Positions 26,801-34,399 of a stretch of 64,000 bases of DNA are shown here, one piece after another. Positions within the stretch are counted from its first letter, which is position 1; the number at the start of each line of letters is the position of its first letter. The position numbers and the translations under genes were made by a program. Source of the stretch: Pelomonas caseinilytica. GTDB taxonomy: Bacteria; Pseudomonadota; Gammaproteobacteria; Burkholderiales; Burkholderiaceae_C. Where the stretch lies: positions 1 through 64,000 of the forward strand of contig NZ_JAJTWT010000007.1 of NCBI RefSeq assembly GCF_021353235.1, written 5' to 3'. The notes under the pieces were generated by a model. It was not told the origin of the DNA. It saw only the letters and a list, made by a program, of their open reading frames with translations, and made no database searches.

Positions 26801-27572
26801 GGCTGATGGCCTGCCGGATCAGCCGCTCGCCTTCGGCGGCATCGCCGTGGCTCGTCCAGCTGTTGCCCAGGGACAGCGTCGCTTCGGCCGCCAGGATGGT
26901 CGACCTGGCCCTCTTCGCCTGCTCGAGCATCTGCTTGAGCTCGTCGACGGCTTCGCGGCTGCGGTTGGTCTGGTCGTAGGAAATGGCCATGCCCTGGTGG
27001 GCGAAGGCCAGCGCGCGCGGGTTGCCGCTGCGCTTGGCAATCTCCATGGCGTGCATGGCCGTCGTCACCGACAGGTCGAACTGGCCGAATCGCCGGTGCA
27101 TCGCCACCATCCGCAGCAAGGCCTCGCCCAGCAGGTCCGGACGGTCGACGCCATCCAGGACCGCCACGCCCTGCTGCGTGGCCTCGGTCAGCGCCTGGAT
27201 GTTCGCCAGGTTGACGGCGTTGAGGGCGATGTTCAGGTAGGCCTCGGCCTGCCCGACACGGTCCGCTGCAGGGATGGCCAACGCCAGGGCCTGGCGGGCA
27301 TGCGCATCGGCCAGCCGAGCCTCGGCCCGGTAGGACTCGACGCGCGCCAGCAGGTTCAGCACCAACGCGCGGTCGGCCGCCGTGCCGGCATCGCCGAGTT
27401 CGGCCTGCAGCCGCCGGGCGCCTTCGTAGGCTGCGGGAACGTCGCGCTCGGCCAGTTCGCGTACCTGGCCCACCCCGGCCCGCCAGCGTTCAAGGTCCGG
27501 CTCGGCCACGGCCGGGCCTGCCGCAACCATCAGTACCGGCAGGAGCAGCAGGATGGCGAGGACGGCGCGCAT
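23874..27572 (-). CDS. Membrane histidine kinase with periplasmic TPR sensor, PAS and GAF domains (HisKA_3 type)
   Basis: 1232 residues. The order is signal peptide (1-23), TPR-like helical repeats (30-400), TM (423-443), PAS (463-578), GAF (583-743), PAS (752-870), PAS (878-998), and a HisKA_3 dimerisation domain with phospho-acceptor H1034 (AREIHDELGQML). A HATPase follows (N box SLTNVGRHAE; DDGKGFD). It is the cognate kinase of the overlapping NarL-type regulator. The TPR part aligns without gaps over the first 250 residues with the hybrid kinase at 39856-43236. Confidence 0.95.
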   Translation of the reverse strand: MRAVLAILLLLPVLMVAAGPAVAEPDLERWRAGVGQVRELAERDVPAAYEGARRLQAELGDAGTAADRALVLNLLARVESYRAEARLADAHARQALALAIPAADRVGQAEAYLNIALNAVNLANIQALTEATQQGVAVLDGVDRPDLLGEALLRMVAMHRRFGQFDLSVTTAMHAMEIAKRSGNPRALAFAHQGMAISYDQTNRSREAVDELKQMLEQAKRARSTILAAEATLSLGNSWTSHGDAAEGERLIRQAISLYRAANVPFGAARATYSLADFFRRAGRYAEARLLFDESLNLYKALPNKIAEWWVLDSRSRNWQAMGDLDAAWADAEQSHALATQIGLDLYLHGSLIRMASILNARGDYRRAYELTNQAMENSAKAARDLAGTRMNDLAARYEAESRNREIKDLRVRSEQQALLQRGLWALVAITLLLLTVSAAFLVRQRRGNQLLSSANARLRQSQNDQQAVLDAVPDLLLELGADGEYLSVHCSRPELLVAPVTELIGKRVCDVLPADAMRASETALAEAAAKGRSSAQQYSLDLPVGRLWFEMWAARKSMGEGEAPRFVVLVRDITEHKRIQVKEAVRLRIFERLAHGAPLNEVLEDVIHYVEAALPNAKGCIMLADADGKRLQLAAGAHLPVPLRAALVACGEAGQTCGRRVFGGHTEILPDLESPAADTQLCVVARDEGIRASWTEPIRDAAGRVLGTFGVYRSAVGGPDEAQLDLLRRAIQLAAIAIEKYRIEEALRTSESRYREVFDNVSDSLVLLEVTPESELKVLEMNPTFERATGIRRLDVLGRPVQEVLPVPVARIVERYCRACLDSGEALEEDVVYDLPRGRRTFNTTLIPVRGASGAFVRIVGIGRDVTLREQHAELDRRLTHFASLAPGGVFVLRVDAEGMQRYLYASPGVETVLGLSAEALLGDASLFFSRTKPDERARVCRILDDAGASLTPCVIEFAIDHPVRGEAWVELRSQPECEGDGGLLWHGYVNDISERKRAERRLQESVMLLRALTSRRETAREEERKRIAREIHDELGQMLSALRLDLSVLRLRYEGSQPDLPGRIKTLLKTVDAMIQVVRNVATSLRPSALDMGLVPALEWLTSEFTRYTGIPCRLDLMTGPLDLDDSQAVSLFRVVQESLTNVGRHAEANSVDVRLDRIDDTYTLEIRDDGKGFDPNAPRPRSFGLMGMRERGLAIGGEVVFISEPGRGTTVRTTFPAHAPALDFVSTTT

Positions 27573-27857
27573 CAGGCCCCCAGCGCCGAGAGGCTGGGCG
27601 GGACAGGAGTGATAACGCTGTCATGGCGCGCAGCGGCCGGGCCGTCCCCCGACACTTCCACTGCTTGCCTTCTGGCTGTCGCCTTCTTCATGCCATGCTC
27701 ATCGTTGTTCGTCACCGCCGGCCCGTTGCGCGGGGTCGCCCCACCTGCCCGCGGGCAACCCGTATTGATACCGAAGACCTCAGGCCCTGCGAAGCCCCGA
27801 GCCCCGGGGATGCGCCGTGCGATTGCCAGATGCGTCACACCGCGAGGCCGCGGCGGC

Positions 27858-28148
27858 CTAGCCGAAGTAGTCGGCGCCACCCAGCCGCTGGACAAGCTCG
27901 CGCACTGCCGCGCTCTGGCCCGTCGTGCGCATCCTCCGCCCTGTGGCCAGTGCGTGCAGACGGCAGGTGAGGAGCAGTTGCAACCCTACCGCGTCGATGC
28001 ACTGGACCGTCGCCAGGTCGACCTCGATGTCGCAACCTTCGCTCAGCGGCGCCAGCAGTCGGTCGCGCTGCTCGGCCGTGGTTCGGCAGGTCAGCTCGGC
28101 AGGCAGCCTCAGGCGCCGCAGCGGCGGCGTGCTTGTGCGCTCAGTCAC
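27858..28148 (-). CDS. Second STAS-domain protein
   Basis: 96 residues, a single STAS domain. The key loop is CIDAVGLQLL, with no Ser or Thr at the usual phosphorylation position, so it resembles the STAS protein at 21202 in lacking it. The start is GTG with no clear ribosome binding site. It overlaps the stop of a 37-codon frame upstream (GTGA), which may provide translational coupling. A 285-bp gap without a recognised gene separates it from the kinase gene downstream. Confidence 0.75.
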   Translation of the reverse strand: MTERTSTPPLRRLRLPAELTCRTTAEQRDRLLAPLSEGCDIEVDLATVQCIDAVGLQLLLTCRLHALATGRRMRTTGQSAAVRELVQRLGGADYFG

Positions 28149-28258
28149 GAGCCATCGCGGTGGGCGCGAGGGCTGCCTCCTGCCGCCGGCGTGAGCGCGT
28201 CGGACAGATCGCTGTTCTTGTGCGGCGATGCATCATGGTCGGTCGATTCCTCTCTCAT
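28145..28258 (-). CDS. Possible small coupled gene, 37 residues
   Basis: ATG at 28256-28258, hydrophilic product (MREESTDHDASPHKN, ending HRDGS). Its stop overlaps the STAS start, and its own start overlaps the stop of a 16-codon frame (28255-28305) by ATGA. The chain of overlaps is suggestive, but no ribosome binding site is strong and no family is known. It may be a leader that couples translation of the STAS gene. Confidence 0.25.
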   Translation of the reverse strand: MREESTDHDASPHKNSDLSDALTPAAGGSPRAHRDGS

Positions 28259-28323
28259 CGAGCCCCGAGCATCTCCAGTGCCTCGGCCGGCCGCCATCGG
28301 CTCATTCCGAAATCGGTGTAGGG

Positions 28324-31254
28324 CTAATCCGACGCGCCGGGGTCCGCGTACTCGACGCGGTTGCGGCCGTTGGCCTTGGCCCGGTAGAGCGCGGCGTCGG
28401 CCCGCGAGATGAGTTCCTCGGCGGACTCCAGCCGCCCGAAGGCCAGGCTTGCCACGCCGAAGCTGCAGGTGACGTCGAGCAGGGCGCCGCCCGGCACGGC
28501 CACCGGAGAAGCGCAGATGCTGCGGTGGAAGGCCTCGATGCGCGCGCGGCCCTCGGGCCGGCTGATGTCCAGGTCGGGCAGCACGAGCACGAACTCCTCG
28601 CCGCCATAGCGGCCGAGATGGTCGTAGGCGCGCGTCAGCCCCTGCAGCCGCTGGGCGATGGCCACCAGCACCGCGTCGCCCGCCTGGTGGCCATGCCGGT
28701 CGTTGACCAGCTTGAAGCGGTCGGCATCCACGAGAACCAGGGCCAGCGGCTGCCGGCTGCGGCTGGCCCGCGACACGTCGGCCGCCAGGGCCTCGCCGAG
28801 GGCCCGCCGGTTCAACACGCCCGTCAGGCCGTCCTTCAGCGCCAGCTCGCGCATCTGCGCATGCGAGGCCTCGATCTCCCGCGTCCGCTCGGCGACCAGG
28901 CGCTCCAGGTGGCGCTGGTGCCGGAGGATGGTGCGCAGCCGCCAGTCGTAGGCCGCCCAGACCAGCAGCGCCGCCATCGCGGCCAGGGTCATGTAGAACC
29001 CGTTGGTTCGCCACCAGGGCGGCAGGATCTCCAGGTCCAGCGTCTGCAGGGCCGACTCGGCCTGCAGGTCCAGGTTGCGGGCGCGGACTTCGAAGCGGTA
29101 CTGGCCCGGCGCCAGGCCGGGATAGGCCAGCTGGGTTTCGGTGCCGCTGCGCCACTCTTCCTCGAGCCCGGCCATGCGGTACTCGAAGCGCAGGGCGCCG
29201 CGGCTCTCCAGCGCGCTGCTCGTGAGGTGGAGCACCACGCCCTGCTTCTGCCAGGGCAGGACCAGGCCCGGGTTGCCATCGCCGGCCGCCGGCACGTCGT
29301 GGCCGGCCACGCGGAGCCTCACGTCCAGACGCGGCTCCGCGAAGAGCGCTTCGAGTTCGTCGAAATGCGCCGCGCCCCGGCTGGTGCCTATCCACATGGA
29401 GCCGTCGCGGTCTTCGTAGATGGCGCCCTGGTTGCAGTCGTTCCAGGGCAGGCCGTCGCCATCGCGGACGAAGCGCCAGCGCTTCATGTTCCAAACCGCC
29501 ACGCCGTAGTCGGTGGCGGCCCACAGCCAGCCGCGCCGGTCCAGGTGCAGCCCGACGATGGAACGCCCCTGCAGCAAAGGCGCATCGACGGTCGCGAGCC
29601 GGGCAGTGCCGTCGGCCTGCAGCCGCCCCTCCCACAGACCCGCCATCCCGCCGCCGAGCCAGATCCGGTCCTGGCCGCAGGCCAAGGCCGCGAAGTCCCG
29701 GCTCTCCGGCAACTGCGTCGCATCGCCCACCAGCCGGATCTCCACGACGCGCTGCCCGTCGCTGCGGAACAGCCCCGCCTGCGTGTGGAACCACACCTGG
29801 CCGTCGGCGGCGATGCAGGCCCCATGAACCTGCGGCAGGCGGCGTCCGGCATTGTCCTTGTCGATGCGGCGCGGCAGGGCGTCCCGCACCGGCTCGGCCA
29901 CCACGTACACGCCGCCGTGCGTCGTGATCCAGAGCTGGCCGGTCAAGTCCACCAGCAGGCTGGTGATGCGCGGCAACCGGGCCACATGCCTGTACTTGCC
30001 GGTGCGCGGGTCGAAGACGCGCAGCGCCCCTTCGAAGGAGCCCACCCAGATCCGCCCCCGGGAGTCCTCCGCCAGGCTGGACGCGACGTCCGGAGGCTCC
30101 CTCGGATCGCCGACCAACGTGGCCTTGGTGGCGTGGTCGTTGGCCCGCACCGCCAGCCCGGCCCCGGTGCCGAAGTAGAGCGCCCCGGCGGCGCTGCGCA
30201 GGAAGGCCCACGAGTCCTCGCTGGGCAGCCCTTCCGTCAACCCCCAGCTCTGTGCGTGCCGGTAGCCCAGCCAATGGGCCAGGCCGGCGCCTGCCGTGCC
30301 CAGCCAGATGCCGCCGTCGCGAGTCAGCAGCAGCGCGCTGACGCCGCCCCCGGCCCTCAGGCCCTCGCCCACGCCGACGGCCTCCCAGGCGTTGCCGTCC
30401 CAGCGCGCGACGCCGACGCCCCACTGCGTCAGCAGCCGGCCCTGCCCGTCGACGATGAGCGGCGGCGACATCGGCGCAGGCGCGGCGGCGGTGGCGGGCA
30501 GGTCGACGCCGAGCAGCTTTTCCGCACCCAAGGGCAGCTGCCAGAGACGGTCGCGGCTGCGCATCCAGAGCTCGCCGTCCGCCGTGCGCATCAGGCTGCC
30601 CAGGGGGGCGGTCGAGCCGCGCCCCGCCGCGCCGTACAGGCGCAGCCGGCCGTCGGACCAGCGGCACAAGGCCAGCCCGCAGCCGAACCAGAGATCGCCG
30701 CCCGGCTCGGCCAGCACCGACCAGATGTCTTTCAGTTCGGGCTGGTGCTCGCGGTCGCGCGCTTCGAATATCTTGCCAATCACCCAGCCCGACGGGCCGC
30801 GCTGCACCCGGTACAGGCCGTCACGCGCGTTGACGATCAAGGCCTCCCGCGAGGAAGTCAGGCTCTGACCCGGCTGCGGGGCGATGGGCCGCCCGTCCCG
30901 CGTGACCTGCTGGAAGCCCTCGCGCGCCTGGTGGAAAAGCATGGTCTCCGTGCCCACCCAGAGCAGCCCCGCGGCGTCGACGTGCAGGCTGTTGACGCGC
31001 GGGTCCGCCAGGCCCTGGGCGACGCCGTAGCCGCGGATGCGGGTGCCGTCGAAGTGGTAGAGCCCGTTCTCGGTCCCTATCCACACCTCGCCTCCGGCGC
31101 CCTGCGCCAGCGCCGTCACGGCGAGGTTCTCGAGGCCCTGCTCCTGCCGGAGGTAATGAAAGGCCCGCTGCTGGGCCTGGGCCCCCAACACCGCTGCCGC
31201 CAGGCTGCCGACCAGCAGCAGCCTGACGAGGCGACGGCCCACCCTTCTAAGCAC
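28324..31254 (-). CDS. Diguanylate cyclase with two-component-type beta-propeller sensor
   Basis: 976 residues. The order is signal peptide, periplasmic Reg_prop beta-propeller repeats (about 30-650: VWIGTENGLYHFDG, GRIWVGSFEGALRVFD and others), a Y_Y_Y domain, TM (about 746-771) and a GGDEF domain. The active-site motif is GGEEF (884-888), with the inhibitory I-site RAYD five residues before it, so it should make cyclic-di-GMP under product control. The GTG start overlaps the end of the receptor gene upstream by eight bases. Confidence 0.95.
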   Translation of the reverse strand: MLRRVGRRLVRLLLVGSLAAAVLGAQAQQRAFHYLRQEQGLENLAVTALAQGAGGEVWIGTENGLYHFDGTRIRGYGVAQGLADPRVNSLHVDAAGLLWVGTETMLFHQAREGFQQVTRDGRPIAPQPGQSLTSSREALIVNARDGLYRVQRGPSGWVIGKIFEARDREHQPELKDIWSVLAEPGGDLWFGCGLALCRWSDGRLRLYGAAGRGSTAPLGSLMRTADGELWMRSRDRLWQLPLGAEKLLGVDLPATAAAPAPMSPPLIVDGQGRLLTQWGVGVARWDGNAWEAVGVGEGLRAGGGVSALLLTRDGGIWLGTAGAGLAHWLGYRHAQSWGLTEGLPSEDSWAFLRSAAGALYFGTGAGLAVRANDHATKATLVGDPREPPDVASSLAEDSRGRIWVGSFEGALRVFDPRTGKYRHVARLPRITSLLVDLTGQLWITTHGGVYVVAEPVRDALPRRIDKDNAGRRLPQVHGACIAADGQVWFHTQAGLFRSDGQRVVEIRLVGDATQLPESRDFAALACGQDRIWLGGGMAGLWEGRLQADGTARLATVDAPLLQGRSIVGLHLDRRGWLWAATDYGVAVWNMKRWRFVRDGDGLPWNDCNQGAIYEDRDGSMWIGTSRGAAHFDELEALFAEPRLDVRLRVAGHDVPAAGDGNPGLVLPWQKQGVVLHLTSSALESRGALRFEYRMAGLEEEWRSGTETQLAYPGLAPGQYRFEVRARNLDLQAESALQTLDLEILPPWWRTNGFYMTLAAMAALLVWAAYDWRLRTILRHQRHLERLVAERTREIEASHAQMRELALKDGLTGVLNRRALGEALAADVSRASRSRQPLALVLVDADRFKLVNDRHGHQAGDAVLVAIAQRLQGLTRAYDHLGRYGGEEFVLVLPDLDISRPEGRARIEAFHRSICASPVAVPGGALLDVTCSFGVASLAFGRLESAEELISRADAALYRAKANGRNRVEYADPGASD

Positions 31255-32812
31255 CCACGTCCCCGCGCCTGCCGTCGAGCCTGAACACCGACACCGCCTC
31301 GACCAGGGCCTGGGCCTGCTGGCTCAGGCTGGTTGCCGCCGCAGCCACCTGCTCGACGAGGGCGGCGTTCTGCTGGGTGGTGCGGTCCATCTGCTGGACG
31401 GTCTGCCCGACATGGCTGACGCCGGTGGACTGCTCGGCGCTGGCGGTGCTGATCTCGCCGACCACGCCGGCCACCTGCCGGATCGCCTCGACGACCTCCT
31501 TCATGGTGCGGCCCGCCTGGTCGACCAGATCCGTCCCCAAGCCGACCCGCTCCACGCTGGTGTCGATCAGCTTGCGGATCTCCTTGGCGGCCTCGGCGGA
31601 GCGCCCGGCAAGGCTGCGCACCTCGGCCGCCACGACGGCGAAGCCACGGCCCTGCTCGCCCGCGCGCGCCGCCTCGACGGCCGCGTTCAGCGCCAGGATG
31701 TTCGTCTGGAAGGCAATGCCGTCGATCACCGCAACGATCTCTGCGATATGCCGGGAGGATTCGTTGATGCCATGCATCGTGTCCACGACGCGGCCGACAG
31801 TATCGCCGCCCTCGATCGCCACCCGGGAGGCCTGGGCCGCGAGCTGGCTGGCCCGCAGCGCGTGCTCGGCGTTCTGCCTGACGGTGGCATCCAGCTGTTC
31901 CGTCGAGGCCGCCGTGCGCTGCAGCGCGCTGGCCTGGTCTTCCGTGCGGCCGCTGAGGTCGTGATTGCCCGAGGCGATCTCGGCACTGGCCGTGGCCACG
32001 CCGTCGGCCGCCTGGCGCACGCCGTCGACGATGTCGGCGAGGTTGTCCCGCATGGCGCGCAGCGACTGCAGCACCTGGCCCGACTCGTCGTTGCCCGCAG
32101 CGACGATGGGCACGGTCAGGTCACCCAAGGCGATGGAATTCGCGGCGCTGGCCGCATGCCGCAAGGGGATGACGATGGCGCGCGCGGTCAGCACCGACAG
32201 CCCGAGCGCCAGGGCCACGGCCAGCGCCGCGCCTCCCGCCAGCAGCCATTGGCTCTGGCGCGCCGAGTCCTCGGCGGCGAGCTGGTCATCGGCCAGTTCC
32301 TTCGTCATGTGGGCGTCGAGTTTCGCCAGCGCCGCGAGATAAGCCTCCGCCAGCGGCTTGAGCTCCGTGTCGATGGCCGCGGCGACGTCGCCGCCCGCCT
32401 CCCGTTTCTTCATCAGCGCCGCGCGCGGCCCCCGGTAGCGTTCGCGTGCGGCAGCGATGTCGCTCAACAGGGCCCGGGCCCGGTCGTCGTCCTGAACGCC
32501 GTCCTCCACCTGCTTTTGCAGTTGGCTCACATGCCGGGAAGTTTCGTCCATGGCCTTCTTCAAGGCGTCGAACTGCCCGGCGTCGCCGCTGCGCAGGGCC
32601 GCGCCGGTGCGCACCCAGTTCAACTCGATGGCCGCCACCCAGCCCTGGGCCTGGCTTTTCCTCGCCATCTCCGTCGTCGCCACCTTGTGGCCGGCCTCCT
32701 TGAGTTTCTCGAGTTGCCAGACGCCGACCGCGGCCAGCATCACGACGATCAGGAGCACCGATCCGAATGCCGCCGCAAGACGGGCGCGGATGCCGAGCCT
32801 GCTGAAGTTCAC
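31247..32812 (-). CDS. Methyl-accepting chemotaxis protein (Tar/Tsr-like)
   Basis: 521 residues. TM1 (about 12-33), periplasmic four-helix-bundle sensor, TM2 (about 190-212), HAMP, and a signalling domain with tip FQTNILALNAAVEAARAGEQGRG. Start is GTG with AAAGGACG before it. There is no tether-like pentapeptide (C-terminus RRGDVGA). Unlike the operon receptors it sits between a diguanylate cyclase and a kinase-like gene and overlaps the cyclase start by eight bases, so receptor and cyclase are probably made together. Confidence 0.94.
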   Translation of the reverse strand: MNFSRLGIRARLAAAFGSVLLIVVMLAAVGVWQLEKLKEAGHKVATTEMARKSQAQGWVAAIELNWVRTGAALRSGDAGQFDALKKAMDETSRHVSQLQKQVEDGVQDDDRARALLSDIAAARERYRGPRAALMKKREAGGDVAAAIDTELKPLAEAYLAALAKLDAHMTKELADDQLAAEDSARQSQWLLAGGAALAVALALGLSVLTARAIVIPLRHAASAANSIALGDLTVPIVAAGNDESGQVLQSLRAMRDNLADIVDGVRQAADGVATASAEIASGNHDLSGRTEDQASALQRTAASTEQLDATVRQNAEHALRASQLAAQASRVAIEGGDTVGRVVDTMHGINESSRHIAEIVAVIDGIAFQTNILALNAAVEAARAGEQGRGFAVVAAEVRSLAGRSAEAAKEIRKLIDTSVERVGLGTDLVDQAGRTMKEVVEAIRQVAGVVGEISTASAEQSTGVSHVGQTVQQMDRTTQQNAALVEQVAAAATSLSQQAQALVEAVSVFRLDGRRGDVGA

Positions 32813-32827
32813 GATGATTCGTCCTTT

Positions 32828-34399
32828 CTAGTTGTCAAAGGGGCGTCCGGCCAGCCTCGAGGGGTCGGACGGATTGGGATTCGCGGGCGCGGCCGGGAAA
32901 TTCAGCATGACGGCGGTCCCCTGTCCGGCGCGGCTGTCGATCAGCAGTTCGCCGCCGAGCAGGCTGGCGCGCGCCTTCATGACCTGCAGGCCGTAGGCCT
33001 GCCCGCCGACGCTGTCCGGCTGGAAGCCGCGGCCCGCATCCCGCACCACCAGTTCCCACTCGTCGCCGAGGCGCCGGATCGACAGGTCCGCCTCCGCGAC
33101 GCCGGCATGCCGTGCCGCGTTCTCCAGGGCTTCCTGGACGATGCCGAACAAGGCCGCCGCGGACTCCTCGCTCAGCTCGGGCACCCCTCCGAGGTCGAGG
33201 CGGCACTCGAACCCATGCCGGCGGCACAGGTCCCGGGACAAGGCGTCGAGGGCCGGGGCCAGGCCTTCGTCGAGCGAAGCGGGCCGCAGGCCGCGCAGCA
33301 GTTCGCGCATGGTCGCGATCGCCCGGTCCACCAGGCCGGTCATGGTGTTCGAGGCCGCCAGCAGCGGCGGCAGCGAGTCGGCGTATTGCACGCGCAGCAT
33401 GCCGGCGCTGAGCCGCAAGGCCGTCAGCACCTGGCCGAGCTCTTCCTGCAGTTCGCGGCTGACGCGGCTGGCCATCAGCGAGCGCAGCTGCGCCCGCGCC
33501 TGACGCAGCTCGGCCTCCTGCTGCCGCTGCACGGTCATGTCCCGTCCCAGCCCGAGCACCGTCCGCACCTGCCCTCCGTCGTCGACCTCGGGCACGAGCA
33601 GCAGGTCGCCCTCCCGCCAGTCCTGCCCGGCCTTGCGGAAGATGCTGGTCAGCCGCTGGGCCTTGCCCGTCGACACGACGGCGCGAATGGCCGTCATCAT
33701 CCGTTCGGCTTCGCCGTCGGCAAATGCGGGGTCGTCGGCCGGGCTCTGGCCCAGCAGCGGCTCGGCCGATTGCTGGCGCATCCGCGTGAAGGCCGGGTTG
33801 ACGTACACGCGGCGACCGTCGCGGTCATAGCGCACGATCAAGTCCGGGCAGTTCTCGACCAGGGTCCTGAACTCGCGCTCGCGCGTCACCAGGGCGGCTT
33901 CCAGGGCCACCCTTTCGGTCATGTCGTGGACGATGCCCACCAGCTGGCGCACGCGGCCCGACTCGTCGCGCAAGGGCACCAGCGTCATCTCGACGGTCCT
34001 GCGGCCGGAGGGCAGCAGCATCACGAACTGTTCGCGCTGCACCACCGCGCTCGTGACGCAGCGCTGGTAGCGCTGGATGAACAGGGCGGCGACCGACGGG
34101 ACGGCGGTCTCGTGCACCATGCGGCCCACCAGCTCGGAGGCGCGCATGCCCATGGACTGCAGCAGGGCCGGGTTGATGGCCAGGTTGCGAAAGCGCGCCT
34201 CTCCCAGCACCTCGATGAGGAAAAGCCCGTCGGTGGCGTGTTCGAAGATCTGGCGCAGATAGTCCGTGCCCCGCGCCGCCGCCGTCTCGGCGGGCGTGAG
34301 GGCGCCGGCCCGCCGCCTGGCAGCCCAGCCGAGCGCCATGCCGGCCAGGAGCACAGCGCCGGCCAGGAGCAGGGTCGGCATCAAGGCTGGAGCGTCCAT
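32828..34399 (-). CDS. PAS histidine kinase-like protein lacking the phospho-acceptor His
   Basis: About 523 residues. N-terminal TM (MPTLLLAGAVLLAGMALG), two PAS domains (about 50-170 and 180-295), a HisKA_3-like helix and a HATPase domain (VQEALENAARHAG, DAGRGF). Where HisKA_3 kinases have the His of EIHDELGQ, the sequence reads ELQEELGQ: Gln, codon at 33446-33448. The ATPase residues look intact. An alternative start at 34379-34381 overlaps the upstream stop (TGATG) and would drop six residues. Same strand as the GGDEF-EAL gene before it and the receptor after it. Confidence 0.9.
   Translation of the reverse strand: MDAPALMPTLLLAGAVLLAGMALGWAARRRAGALTPAETAAARGTDYLRQIFEHATDGLFLIEVLGEARFRNLAINPALLQSMGMRASELVGRMVHETAVPSVAALFIQRYQRCVTSAVVQREQFVMLLPSGRRTVEMTLVPLRDESGRVRQLVGIVHDMTERVALEAALVTREREFRTLVENCPDLIVRYDRDGRRVYVNPAFTRMRQQSAEPLLGQSPADDPAFADGEAERMMTAIRAVVSTGKAQRLTSIFRKAGQDWREGDLLLVPEVDDGGQVRTVLGLGRDMTVQRQQEAELRQARAQLRSLMASRVSRELQEELGQVLTALRLSAGMLRVQYADSLPPLLAASNTMTGLVDRAIATMRELLRGLRPASLDEGLAPALDALSRDLCRRHGFECRLDLGGVPELSEESAAALFGIVQEALENAARHAGVAEADLSIRRLGDEWELVVRDAGRGFQPDSVGGQAYGLQVMKARASLLGGELLIDSRAGQGTAVMLNFPAAPANPNPSDPSRLAGRPFDN

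Noticed and set aside
24927-28412. A 1161-codon plus-strand frame over the TPR histidine kinase
   Set aside because: Shadow of a gene with full domain structure on the other strand; no start signal and no family pattern.
28145-30667. An 840-codon minus-strand frame overlapping the diguanylate cyclase
   Set aside because: Out of frame with recognised propeller and GGDEF domains; low-complexity Arg/Gly/Ala composition.
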